Shown here: positions 47,266 through 57,021 of the stretch, one piece after another
How the letters are laid out: each line of letters begins with the position of its first letter
How positions within the stretch are numbered: the first letter of the stretch is position 1
Assembly (NCBI RefSeq): GCF_036588685.1
Contig: NC_086375.1
Location: forward strand, 44,175,270-44,239,269
DNA length: 64,000 nt
Source: Mytilus trossulus
Lineage: Eukaryota > Mollusca > Bivalvia > Mytilida > Mytilidae
Direction: 5' to 3'
The notes under the pieces: model-generated
Databases searched by the model: none
What the model was told of the DNA's origin: nothing
What the model saw: the letters and a program-made list of their open reading frames with translations, nothing else
Program-made: the position numbers and the translations under genes

Positions 47266-50200
47266 ATGTCTAAATACACAAATTCATCTGTTCGTCAGAG
47301 TCAATTACCATACAGATTAAACAGTAAGAAACAAGTGCATTTAACAAATACCTTGACTTTTACTAATGAAAGTAGTACTAGATCAATTAAATACAATGGA
47401 GGCCTCGCCACAATTCACGAAATTGAGGAAGATTTAACAAACGGAAGAAGTTTGGGCGATATCAACTTCAACAAAATTAACCAACAAAACAGTTTTTATG
47501 CAGAAGGAAATGAAAGATTTAACAAATACAAGAGGGTTAAAAGTGGAAGTTTATTACAAAGGAAGAAAGTAACCAGTCAAAACAAGTGTGCGAGTGATGA
47601 AAAACATTCTTTTTCCCAGTCTACCGAAATAATCCGACATAATATCAACAACAATATTAACAAACGCAATCAAAATATTGATAGGGATGATAATAAATCA
47701 CAGTTTAAAGACAGGGATTTTAAATTGAAGGAATCCGAACCTCATAGTGTGAAGAAATTTGAATACACGGCATCCAGGATCAGTGACCAAAGAGACATTC
47801 TTTGTGAAATATCAGATAATCCTGAAACAGAAAAATCTACCACTGACAAAAATCTGAAACCTGATTGTCAAATTAATTCGGTGAAGACGCTAAAATCAGA
47901 AACAAACAAATACAGAAAATTGAGCAAAGACAAAGCGGAAGACAGTTTTCAAGAAGTTGGATCAACAGCAACCATTCGCAGCTCAAAGATCAAGAAATAT
48001 GCAAGTGCAATACCTAAGTTGAAAGGAAATGTAGCTAATCCTGGTGGATTAAGAAAAGTAAGTAATTTCAAGAGTAATCAGTCTACCTTCAACAATACTG
48101 ATCTTTCTTCAAATAAACACTGTACAGCTACAACATCTCAACCCGAAAACAAAGTGAACAAACTTCAAGTACAGGAAACACCTACTACCAATGTTATCTC
48201 GAATAAGCAATGTCTACCTGTGCCCAAACATACAGGTAAGAAAAACGTTAGTAGGTTGTATATAGTTGATACAATCAGTAGAACAGACAAGACAATACCG
48301 TTTAATAAAGGAGATGTACAAAATCAACGAAGCGATGGTATAAACAAATACTGTCGTAATACACGTGTTAATGAACCGGTAACAATTAAAGGTAGATTAA
48401 GTAAGACTGGAACGTCGAGGACAACCCTAGTTACAAAAGAGAACAGTGATTTGACAGAATCTTGCACTGGTAATCTAAGCCTCAATTCGAATGATGGGAA
48501 ACAAAACGATTTAAAAAGTGCTGGAAATCTTCAAAAATTGAAAACTGAATTGGATTTTTTATACGAGGACTTCAATGCCGACAAAAATAACCGTAATGCG
48601 ATAGAAGATCTGACAACGAAATCTGAGAGTTATTCTAAAGAAGGTAGGGAAAGTTTAAAAATAAATTCAGAACAGGACTGTATTAGTGCAAATAACAAAA
48701 ATAGCCGAAAATCTCCTTTAGGTTGTCAATATAAATTCAATGACTTTACCTGTGTGGAATTCATATCAACTAACAATAAATCAACCACTGAGAAATATAC
48801 ATTAAATATTGAAGATGACAAAAATAAAAGTGTTACCTCCGAGGTCAAAAATAGCTTAAAATTGAAGATAAAAGACAGGAATGACATTTTAAAAACAAAT
48901 GAAAAATGTGAGTCATCGATTAATCTCAAGGTAAATTCAACGGATGTGTCCTCGAACTTTATGAAATTTAAAAAAACGGGAAGTGATGGTATAATGGACA
49001 TTGTTATGCCTCCAAAATATGATAAAGGAAGAAAACACACCTTGAGTAAGGATAAAATTGAAAGAAAAGTAACAGATGATCAGGTAAAAGAGACAGAAAA
49101 TGTAGTAAAAACAGCAAAACCTAGCGTAACTGCACACAGATTAAAATCAAATAGTGGAAAATCTGTAACAACACCACAGGTGAAAGTTAAATCATCAATT
49201 AAAGAAGAAGATCAGAGTAAACATGAGTTAAAGAAAACGTCAGCTGGTGATGTTCATAAAAACAAAACAGATAATGTCAAAAATAAAACTTCTGAAGAAA
49301 GGCAACTTAATAAAGATAAACTGTTACTAAAGAACAAAAAATCCTATGCTACTAATGTTGGAAAATCTGACCAGTTAAAAAACAAACTAAAGGATAAGGA
49401 ATCGTCTTCGAAAGGAGAGAAAAGTAGAGGACAAGGTGAGAAGGTTATTAAAAAACACAATGATAGCAATGTATCAAGTAGTAAAGCAATAAACAAAGTT
49501 TGTCAAAGTAGCCCCAACAGACAGATAGTAGAAAGTGATAATAGACAATCAAGTGATAAAGAAATAACTGATGAAGTGGATGAGACTTGTAAAGCTGCCA
49601 AAGATAAATCAATTAATTGCTCTGGAGGTACTGAAACTTTCTCCAAAGATAAATATTCAAAAGATGGCAGTTCTAAATTGTATCCAACATCGGATGCGCA
49701 AATCAAAGTAATTGATCAAACAAAACGAAAAGAAAGTGGAAACACAAATTTACGCTGCAAGAACTACATTAGGGAACAACCATCTGCCGATCGATTACAT
49801 AATATCAGTAGTATTGGCAATACTAATTCACGAGAAATCATTGATCAGTTAGCAGACGGACAGAACAATTCAATTGATCAGAAGGTGCAGCAAAATGCAC
49901 CGAAAAAGTTATCTCATTTATTAGATTTGAACATCAAATCTGAGAAATACATTAGTTACGATCATGAGGAATCTTCTGCAAATATTGTTGTTTCTAATCA
50001 ATCAGAAGGTAACTGTCAGGATTATAAACTTGGAAACCTGTCGTCTGCTGACAATGAAAAAAGTAATGAAAGTTGCGCGGGATCATATCAAAGTGAAAAC
50101 ATTGTAGGAACTACAGGTCAATGTGTAAATGAACATGACTGTGCAGTATCATCATTATCCGTGGAGAGAAGTGTGCCAAAAGCGATTATTAATGATAATA

Positions 50201-53200
50201 CGATGATGGGAAATGATTTACAATATATGACAAGTGTTCCTAACTTATGTCGAGGATTAAGTGAAAGTATCCAAAACAAAATATTTGGTTTAGGTACGAA
50301 TGATTCTTGTAATCAGGATAATAATGATTCATTAAATCGGAATACGTTTATTAATATTGGATTAAATACATCAACTGAATCTACTGACAGAAATAATCAT
50401 GATACCTCATTACCATGTACGGTGAGTACTGAGAAAAATCGACACAGTGTCCCTACAGACACTTTAATGGATATCAAATCCTGTATAAAAAACAGTGACC
50501 AAATGGATAACCACAGTAGTTCTTTAAGTGATGATGGAAAACAAACCGATAGAAATAAAGTAAAAGACCAAACAAAAGTCAAAGGCGACAACCAAGTGAG
50601 AAGAAAATTACTTTCACCCAAAATATCAACCAAAAAATTTAATTCAGAGATTCCGAATTCGGTTAATTCAGTTAAAGTGAAAACCCTGCCTAAAAGTGAC
50701 AGGTCTGAAAAAGAAAAAGTGAACCAAGAGAATGTTAAACGCAAAGAGAAAATACCACGGACAAGTACACCTACTTCAAAAATATCAAAACCAAAATCTG
50801 ATGTGAATCGTTCATCATGTATACAGAGTTCGGTCTGTTCTGGCGACAAAAAGCAACCGTATAGTTGTACTAGTGCCACAACTAGTTTAATTCCTAAGAA
50901 ACCAATCGACAATCTAATGGAATGGAGTCCGTGTTCTGATGTTTCAAATGCATCATCTTGCGGATCTTACAAAGGTGTAAGACCAAAAACTATATCGTTT
51001 ATCAGAGGTAAGACTAACGAATCATCCGATAAATTAGTAAAAACATTAACAAGTCAAAAAGAAAAAGATACATCTGATATTTTTAAAGCCGAATCAACGA
51101 AAAAATCAAATAGAAGTGTTTCTTCTTCCAAGATAACGAATTCAAAACATACACTGTCTGGTAAACAATTATCGACCAACAGAATAGTCTCTATCGGATG
51201 TCCGTCAGCCGCAAAGAAAACAGCTGAAAATGTCAAAGATCGAGAAAAATCAATCAACTATCAAGCACAATCTAATGTCAAAACTGTAAGAAAAAGTTTA
51301 ACTCCTTCTCCAAATAGAAAACCTAAGGGTAAAAATTTAACAGTTAGTGAAGAATCTTTAACAAGCCATATTCCAACAAAAGCAGACCAAGAAAAGACAA
51401 CTCAAATAGTCATGAGACCAGATACTCTTCCACTACATACTACTACAAACAATATTCTTCTTTCCTCAAGGGAGGAAGCTTCACACAAAAACACTTCAAA
51501 AGTTAATCGTGTAATACGACCAAACGAATTGAAGATGAATGCAAAACACAAAACACAGCGTCATTCGCCAAGTCCAACGACGTCTCTTAGTTCAAGAGCT
51601 AGTAGTATTGCATCATTATCTGACCGAAGTGCAACTCAAAAACGACCAGCTAGTAGTAAAGTCACTAAAAAATCACAAAGTTCAAATATTCCTAAAACAA
51701 CGAACAGAAATCCATCAGAATCTTCGTCAGGGAAAGTTAACAAGATTCCTATAGCGTCTCGCACGAACAAACTCCAGCTTAGTAAGATGACAGACCTCAA
51801 GACACCGTGCTCGTCGAAAAGTTGTACACCAAGTCCTACCTTGTCGCGGAGCTCTAGGGCATCAAGCGTCGTATCTCCTTGTACAGTAAAGAATCAAAGT
51901 TTGAAAGTTAAACAAGAAATAACTAAGAAGAAACTTAACATTACCAATGCACGAAAACCTGAGTTATTCCAAATTAACAAAGTACCTATTCGCAGGGCTA
52001 GCCTATCAAGTATCAAATCTGTCAAGGTTGCTAGGACACCAGAAGATGAAAAAATCAAAAAGCAAACGACAGCAGAGTCGAAAATACAGAGAACATCAAA
52101 ACTTCCAAAGTCAAAATTAAATCAACACACCACCGTCGTCTCTAAAATACAACGGCCACAGACAACTGATACAAAACATATTGTTGAAGGTAAACTTTAC
52201 AAGGATAACGTAGAAAACAAAACTAATGTTCAGCAAGCTGAAGACCTATTAAAACAGTCTGACAAAAAGTCACACGAAGAGGAACATCCCATTTGTAATA
52301 ATACTTCTGATATCAATGTAGAAACATCAAAAGCAGTGTGTCTATCTGATAAAACTGATCATGTTCCTACATCAGATCAAATCAAAGAAGAGCCGTTTGA
52401 TTTTTGTGAAGCACAAAATACAAATATTATAACAAACCAACAACTTCAAAAACAGGTGCAAGATCCATTAATGGAGATTAGATCTATATCAAATAGTAAG
52501 ACTATTAATCCCATGGATATTCAACAGAAACCTGAAGTTCATTCAAGTATTGAATCTGTGTGTAGTGAACAATACTGGTCCGCAAGTGAAGGAGAAAACG
52601 AACACGACAGCGTACAATTAGACGACAGAGTTGTTCATATGAATCGAACTAACGAAACAATGGATAGTAACAAAAACGAAGAGATTTTATGCGGCAAACA
52701 CAATGATGCAGCGGACAGTGATGCAGACGATAAGTGCGAGAAATCTCACGTGCAGTTGATGTCAGACAATTGTGCATTGAATGCTTTGCCTTTAGAATCT
52801 AAAACCGATTTGTTACATAATTATATTGACAGAACTTGCACGACAGAAAATGATTTAAAAAATTCAACTGATTTAATGATAGAAAATATTAGTCAGCAGT
52901 GGAAATATGATCGTGATACGTCAGAACGGCTTATAAACACTTTTTTGCCAGTTGATTCGGAAGATTTTGATAAGGCTCAATATGTGTCTAAAGATTATGA
53001 AGAGAATATCTCCCAACATTCAAATTTAGAACAACATCTCAATGCAGGAAACGATAAATTGAGCGTAGAAATAAATGAAGTTAATCGATGTAAATTTGAA
53101 TCTAAGTACAACATAGATATAGCGGAAAATGCCGTCAAAGAAGTATATGTCAAAACTGAAAAATTATCAGAGCCAAACATTATGGAGAACCTGATAAATC

Positions 53201-56200
53201 AAAACTCATGTAAATCAGAACATTCACAAGAGGAAGTTGATGATATATACTTTGAACAACAATCAGAACAGCAATGCGAAGAAGAATGCAAATCTGAAAC
53301 TAGTTCAACAGGCCATCTTAATTTAGAAAACAACAACATTGAAGAGGACTTTGCATCAAAACACGATTTAGATGGATATTTCAACAATGGTTTATATTTA
53401 GAGTCAAGCAAGGGCGACTTCGCAACATTCGATAAAACGGAAACGTATGAAGTGAGAACTCCATCAATACAAGGAAATAGTCAATTTGAAACTAAAACAA
53501 TTAATCAAAATGAGGAAGTTTCAAGAGTACGAGATGAGCTAATTTGTGAAAATATCAATCTTCTAAAAAAGGATTATATAAAAGAGTATAATGATTGTAC
53601 AGAAAACAAGACTAATGACAGGACTATAACAACATTTGAAAATGTACAGTTTTATTGTGACCAAACTTTAAATGATGCTACTTTGTCAAACAACGTATGT
53701 TCAAAGGAGGATTTAACTTTAATAAAAGATGAAATTTATAGTTATAAGAGTTTAACCGATTCAACTACTGAACTGATCGAAACAGAATCTGAGAATAGTG
53801 ACAGCAGCATGGCAAGCAGTAGCGTACAAAACTCCCCGGGTCCCAGACGACCACGCCGTCAGTTCAGCAGGGCAGAACGTAAACAAAAGTACGAACAATT
53901 GTCACTTAAAAATCCACAAACCAGCACTGTTTCCTCTTCAACGAAGAATTCACGACTTGATGACTGTTCACATTATTCAAAAGGGGAAGTGCCGGTTCTA
54001 CACACCAATGAAATTTATCAGACATCTTCATCACACAAATCTGAAACTTTTGATAGTGCAGGTAGAAATATATCTGGTACATGTTATAGCGAAAGTTTAA
54101 ATTCAAAAAGCAGATGCACAGAAAGTTCACTGATTAATAAAAGTACGGTTCGTCTCAAATATCACACGGATGAAAGAACTAATAAACATGTCGAAGAAAA
54201 ACTAAACGAAGAGGCAATTTTTACTAAAATAATAACTTACGAACATGATACAACATTATCTTATTCACAAAGCCAAGATTCTGAGTTAATTTTATTAGAT
54301 AAAACAGCATTATCAAGTGCTAAACGCTCTGAAGATTCTGAAGCGGATGCCTCACATGGTGTCGTGAAAAGGACTTTACCGGTTTCAAACACGACAGAAA
54401 ACAGACGTGCTATAAATTTGGACAAACTTTTTCGTTCCGAGGAAGGGTTTTCTATATCTGTGGAATGTACTTTACAACTGAATGAACAGTTACCTACTAT
54501 AAGTAAAACCGAAAGTGTCAATGGGAAATCAGATGTGCATGTTTCATCAGTTGACGTTGAGGAAACCGTTAATTTGTGTCTTCCTGACGAAGAGTCCTTG
54601 TCAAGAAATGAAAATGGTGTTAGCGTGGAAACTCTTCAAACTGTAAGTAATGAGCATGCTTTTGATATTGGTCAGGTGTTAAACTCTTCACATACAAAAT
54701 ATTATCAAGATCAGTCCATGCCATCAGATACGAGTATGCAAGATAAGAACATTTTCGTAGATGCTAATTACGAATGCACACCAAGTACATCGAATTTCAA
54801 TATGAATATTTCTGATAAAGTCCCAAATGAAGTTGATACAAGTTTTTCTGCTGATTTTACATCAAATGTACTAACAGAGACAGAATATGATATCGAGCAG
54901 AAGTCGTCAAATTTAAATAAATGTGAACCTCAATTAGAAAGTAATTTGGTACTAGATAACAGTAACATCTTGCATTCCTGTGATACCGAACATCTGAAAC
55001 ATGAACAAAAAATTTCAAATTCTCCATTTGCAGAAATGCATGAAAAATTTGTGATATGCATAGCTAACAATGCCATCCCTTGTATTGAAAATGATAAGTC
55101 ATCAAAAACGTGTTCTGATGAAGCAAGTGAAAACCATGTTGAAGACAATGTAAGTCAAGCTGATAGGAAACACATGACTTTGGATTTGCCCACAAATGAG
55201 AAACATAATAATGAAATGGGTCTGACAGCTAATGTTAAAGTACAAAAGAGTAAAGATAGGAAAAATATAAGGCGCCTTACCGATACAATACTTTTTGATG
55301 GACATATTGAAAAGAACACTGATATTATAACACCAAAGATCAAGCAAAGAGCAAGAAGCAAGAGTCCTGCAGCATGTTCTCACTCACCACGAGACATGGA
55401 AAGTGACCAGGTACACAGTCTCTCTGGACATGGGAAAGTTTCAGAGATATGTAGTAAATTTATTCAGAAAACCAGACCTGGAATTATTTCTGTTTCACCA
55501 TCTGATCCTGGACTAACCTGTCACTTGAAAGCTGTTTCACCATCAAGACACTTAAAATGGGCACGTGTCGAAGGTGTATGGCAGAGGGTTCCTGATGATT
55601 CCATTATCGCCACGTCGGACGTAATACCGAGGGAAGTTCAAAATAAAACTTCAAAGCCTAACAGGAAATCGAACGAAACTTTGTTTCAATGGAAAAATTT
55701 ATATGACAAAATTCAGAAGATTCAACAAGAAAAACGTGACATCGAAGACGAAAACACTATTGAATCACATGGTCATATTCAAAGCCCGATTTATAATAAC
55801 GATAAAATAGAGAGTAAAGACATCGAAGTTGACTCAAAAAAGAGTAGAGACATCGAAATTGACGTAAAGAAGAGTAGAGACATCGAAGTTGATTCAAAAC
55901 AGAGAAAAAACATTGAAGTTGACTCAAAAATGGGTAAAGACATTGAAGTTTACTCCAAAAAAAGTAGAGACACCGAAGTTGACTCAAAGAGTAGAAACAT
56001 CGCAGTTGACTCCAAAAATAGTAGAGACATCGAACTTGACTCAAAGATATCAACAACCTCGAAGTCAAAGCCCAAACCACCAAAAACACTGCCAAAACCA
56101 AAACGTCATAACAAATCTGACCATCCAACAGGAGCCAATGTTTTGTCCATCAAACATCCAATAGGTGATAATGAGCAGAACAATGTTTCATCAGATGGGG

Positions 56201-57021
56201 ATAACGAGCTAAAAGAAATGCACAAAAACGAAGATGGCACTAGAAATAAAAGTAAACAGGTGCAGAAAAGTGTCGAAGATAATAAAGAAAGAGAGGAAAC
56301 AATATGCATGCAGTTTATCGCTTTAAAAAAAGAACATGAAAAACAAATCAGAAAAGAAACGTTGAAATCGACCGCTGCCATGAGTGAAAACTCAACTGAT
56401 GAAAGGATAGTTGAATTTAAACCTTTCTTAAAATTGAATGACGACAATATCATTGAAATGAGTAGAGAAAAGGAGCAGAAGAATGGAATTAAGCAAATTG
56501 ATAGCCCTGGGGCTGACACTGTGGACATAAAAGAGTCAATATCAGCAAGCAAAACACATTATCAGGACAATAAATATGCAGAAGAGAAAGTAAAAGTCAA
56601 ATACATGTCAAAGGATAAAGATCAACCCGATGTTATTGAAAGTAAGTCGGAACATGTTCCTGGTACAAGGAAAACAGCATCAGGATGTTTAGAAAATGTT
56701 AAAGAATTTGATAGTTTTGACAATAATGGTCAAATGATGCATACATCGGTTCCAATTAAACAAGAGATGTTTCCAAAGGAAGAAGATATTTCCTCGGATT
56801 TTATAGCTAAAGTGCTCAAAGTGATGGATTCATTTACATCCGATAATAATCAAAGTTCTGGTGTTAAATTCGTTGTTGGAAATGAAGATTCAAAAAGTGA
56901 TTTACATAGGGATTATAGGAATACAAATTTACCCAATGATGACCACGACAGACCAGAGACTGGTTTTATGTATGGGCACAGACATCCTATGGTAAGTACA
57001 AGTAGAAATAGAAAGATATAG
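47266..57021 (+). CDS. Giant disordered Ser/Lys/Asn-rich protein, single 9.7-kb open exon (3,251 codons as read)
   Basis: An in-frame stop at 47242-47244 precedes the first ATG at 47266, and the frame is open to TAG at 57019-57021. The protein is polar, low in hydrophobic residues, with no signal peptide or membrane span. Visible islands: SxIP motifs in basic Ser-rich context at 247-250, 1367-1370 and 1473-1476 (SxIP binds EB1 at microtubule plus ends); paired SRASS blocks at about 1443-1448 and 1530-1535; sumoylation-type IKEE (1706) and IKQE (3164); a basic patch PRRPRRQFSRAERKQKY near 2193-2209; a Trp-containing island at 2746-2776 (HLKWARVEGVWQRVP); a short coiled-coil-like stretch at 2806-2831; and 9-residue repeats at about 2850-2928. 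I do not recognise the family. A microtubule-associated role is only suggested. The true C-terminus probably lies in further exons. Confidence 0.85.
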   Translation: MSKYTNSSVRQSQLPYRLNSKKQVHLTNTLTFTNESSTRSIKYNGGLATIHEIEEDLTNGRSLGDINFNKINQQNSFYAEGNERFNKYKRVKSGSLLQRKKVTSQNKCASDEKHSFSQSTEIIRHNINNNINKRNQNIDRDDNKSQFKDRDFKLKESEPHSVKKFEYTASRISDQRDILCEISDNPETEKSTTDKNLKPDCQINSVKTLKSETNKYRKLSKDKAEDSFQEVGSTATIRSSKIKKYASAIPKLKGNVANPGGLRKVSNFKSNQSTFNNTDLSSNKHCTATTSQPENKVNKLQVQETPTTNVISNKQCLPVPKHTGKKNVSRLYIVDTISRTDKTIPFNKGDVQNQRSDGINKYCRNTRVNEPVTIKGRLSKTGTSRTTLVTKENSDLTESCTGNLSLNSNDGKQNDLKSAGNLQKLKTELDFLYEDFNADKNNRNAIEDLTTKSESYSKEGRESLKINSEQDCISANNKNSRKSPLGCQYKFNDFTCVEFISTNNKSTTEKYTLNIEDDKNKSVTSEVKNSLKLKIKDRNDILKTNEKCESSINLKVNSTDVSSNFMKFKKTGSDGIMDIVMPPKYDKGRKHTLSKDKIERKVTDDQVKETENVVKTAKPSVTAHRLKSNSGKSVTTPQVKVKSSIKEEDQSKHELKKTSAGDVHKNKTDNVKNKTSEERQLNKDKLLLKNKKSYATNVGKSDQLKNKLKDKESSSKGEKSRGQGEKVIKKHNDSNVSSSKAINKVCQSSPNRQIVESDNRQSSDKEITDEVDETCKAAKDKSINCSGGTETFSKDKYSKDGSSKLYPTSDAQIKVIDQTKRKESGNTNLRCKNYIREQPSADRLHNISSIGNTNSREIIDQLADGQNNSIDQKVQQNAPKKLSHLLDLNIKSEKYISYDHEESSANIVVSNQSEGNCQDYKLGNLSSADNEKSNESCAGSYQSENIVGTTGQCVNEHDCAVSSLSVERSVPKAIINDNTMMGNDLQYMTSVPNLCRGLSESIQNKIFGLGTNDSCNQDNNDSLNRNTFINIGLNTSTESTDRNNHDTSLPCTVSTEKNRHSVPTDTLMDIKSCIKNSDQMDNHSSSLSDDGKQTDRNKVKDQTKVKGDNQVRRKLLSPKISTKKFNSEIPNSVNSVKVKTLPKSDRSEKEKVNQENVKRKEKIPRTSTPTSKISKPKSDVNRSSCIQSSVCSGDKKQPYSCTSATTSLIPKKPIDNLMEWSPCSDVSNASSCGSYKGVRPKTISFIRGKTNESSDKLVKTLTSQKEKDTSDIFKAESTKKSNRSVSSSKITNSKHTLSGKQLSTNRIVSIGCPSAAKKTAENVKDREKSINYQAQSNVKTVRKSLTPSPNRKPKGKNLTVSEESLTSHIPTKADQEKTTQIVMRPDTLPLHTTTNNILLSSREEASHKNTSKVNRVIRPNELKMNAKHKTQRHSPSPTTSLSSRASSIASLSDRSATQKRPASSKVTKKSQSSNIPKTTNRNPSESSSGKVNKIPIASRTNKLQLSKMTDLKTPCSSKSCTPSPTLSRSSRASSVVSPCTVKNQSLKVKQEITKKKLNITNARKPELFQINKVPIRRASLSSIKSVKVARTPEDEKIKKQTTAESKIQRTSKLPKSKLNQHTTVVSKIQRPQTTDTKHIVEGKLYKDNVENKTNVQQAEDLLKQSDKKSHEEEHPICNNTSDINVETSKAVCLSDKTDHVPTSDQIKEEPFDFCEAQNTNIITNQQLQKQVQDPLMEIRSISNSKTINPMDIQQKPEVHSSIESVCSEQYWSASEGENEHDSVQLDDRVVHMNRTNETMDSNKNEEILCGKHNDAADSDADDKCEKSHVQLMSDNCALNALPLESKTDLLHNYIDRTCTTENDLKNSTDLMIENISQQWKYDRDTSERLINTFLPVDSEDFDKAQYVSKDYEENISQHSNLEQHLNAGNDKLSVEINEVNRCKFESKYNIDIAENAVKEVYVKTEKLSEPNIMENLINQNSCKSEHSQEEVDDIYFEQQSEQQCEEECKSETSSTGHLNLENNNIEEDFASKHDLDGYFNNGLYLESSKGDFATFDKTETYEVRTPSIQGNSQFETKTINQNEEVSRVRDELICENINLLKKDYIKEYNDCTENKTNDRTITTFENVQFYCDQTLNDATLSNNVCSKEDLTLIKDEIYSYKSLTDSTTELIETESENSDSSMASSSVQNSPGPRRPRRQFSRAERKQKYEQLSLKNPQTSTVSSSTKNSRLDDCSHYSKGEVPVLHTNEIYQTSSSHKSETFDSAGRNISGTCYSESLNSKSRCTESSLINKSTVRLKYHTDERTNKHVEEKLNEEAIFTKIITYEHDTTLSYSQSQDSELILLDKTALSSAKRSEDSEADASHGVVKRTLPVSNTTENRRAINLDKLFRSEEGFSISVECTLQLNEQLPTISKTESVNGKSDVHVSSVDVEETVNLCLPDEESLSRNENGVSVETLQTVSNEHAFDIGQVLNSSHTKYYQDQSMPSDTSMQDKNIFVDANYECTPSTSNFNMNISDKVPNEVDTSFSADFTSNVLTETEYDIEQKSSNLNKCEPQLESNLVLDNSNILHSCDTEHLKHEQKISNSPFAEMHEKFVICIANNAIPCIENDKSSKTCSDEASENHVEDNVSQADRKHMTLDLPTNEKHNNEMGLTANVKVQKSKDRKNIRRLTDTILFDGHIEKNTDIITPKIKQRARSKSPAACSHSPRDMESDQVHSLSGHGKVSEICSKFIQKTRPGIISVSPSDPGLTCHLKAVSPSRHLKWARVEGVWQRVPDDSIIATSDVIPREVQNKTSKPNRKSNETLFQWKNLYDKIQKIQQEKRDIEDENTIESHGHIQSPIYNNDKIESKDIEVDSKKSRDIEIDVKKSRDIEVDSKQRKNIEVDSKMGKDIEVYSKKSRDTEVDSKSRNIAVDSKNSRDIELDSKISTTSKSKPKPPKTLPKPKRHNKSDHPTGANVLSIKHPIGDNEQNNVSSDGDNELKEMHKNEDGTRNKSKQVQKSVEDNKEREETICMQFIALKKEHEKQIRKETLKSTAAMSENSTDERIVEFKPFLKLNDDNIIEMSREKEQKNGIKQIDSPGADTVDIKESISASKTHYQDNKYAEEKVKVKYMSKDKDQPDVIESKSEHVPGTRKTASGCLENVKEFDSFDNNGQMMHTSVPIKQEMFPKEEDISSDFIAKVLKVMDSFTSDNNQSSGVKFVVGNEDSKSDLHRDYRNTNLPNDDHDRPETGFMYGHRHPMVSTSRNRKI
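55813..56049 (+). repeat. In-frame 27-bp repeat within the giant exon
   Basis: About nine imperfect units encode a 9-residue motif like SRDIEVDSK. Unit lengths vary by whole codons, keeping the frame. Confidence 0.92.
56986..56997 (+). promoter_or_regulatory. Consensus splice donor near the end of the giant exon
   Basis: CCTATG|GTAAGT, with the donor GT at 56992-56993. The exon would end after a complete codon (phase 0, 3,242 codons from the ATG). The remaining nine codons and the stop would then be intron read-through. Confidence 0.65.

Noticed and set aside
50397-50912. Minus-strand frame of 171 codons in the giant exon
   Set aside because: It is an antisense shadow of a Lys/Ser-rich coding sequence. 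Similar shadows at 55757-56128 and 56106-56552 were dropped too.
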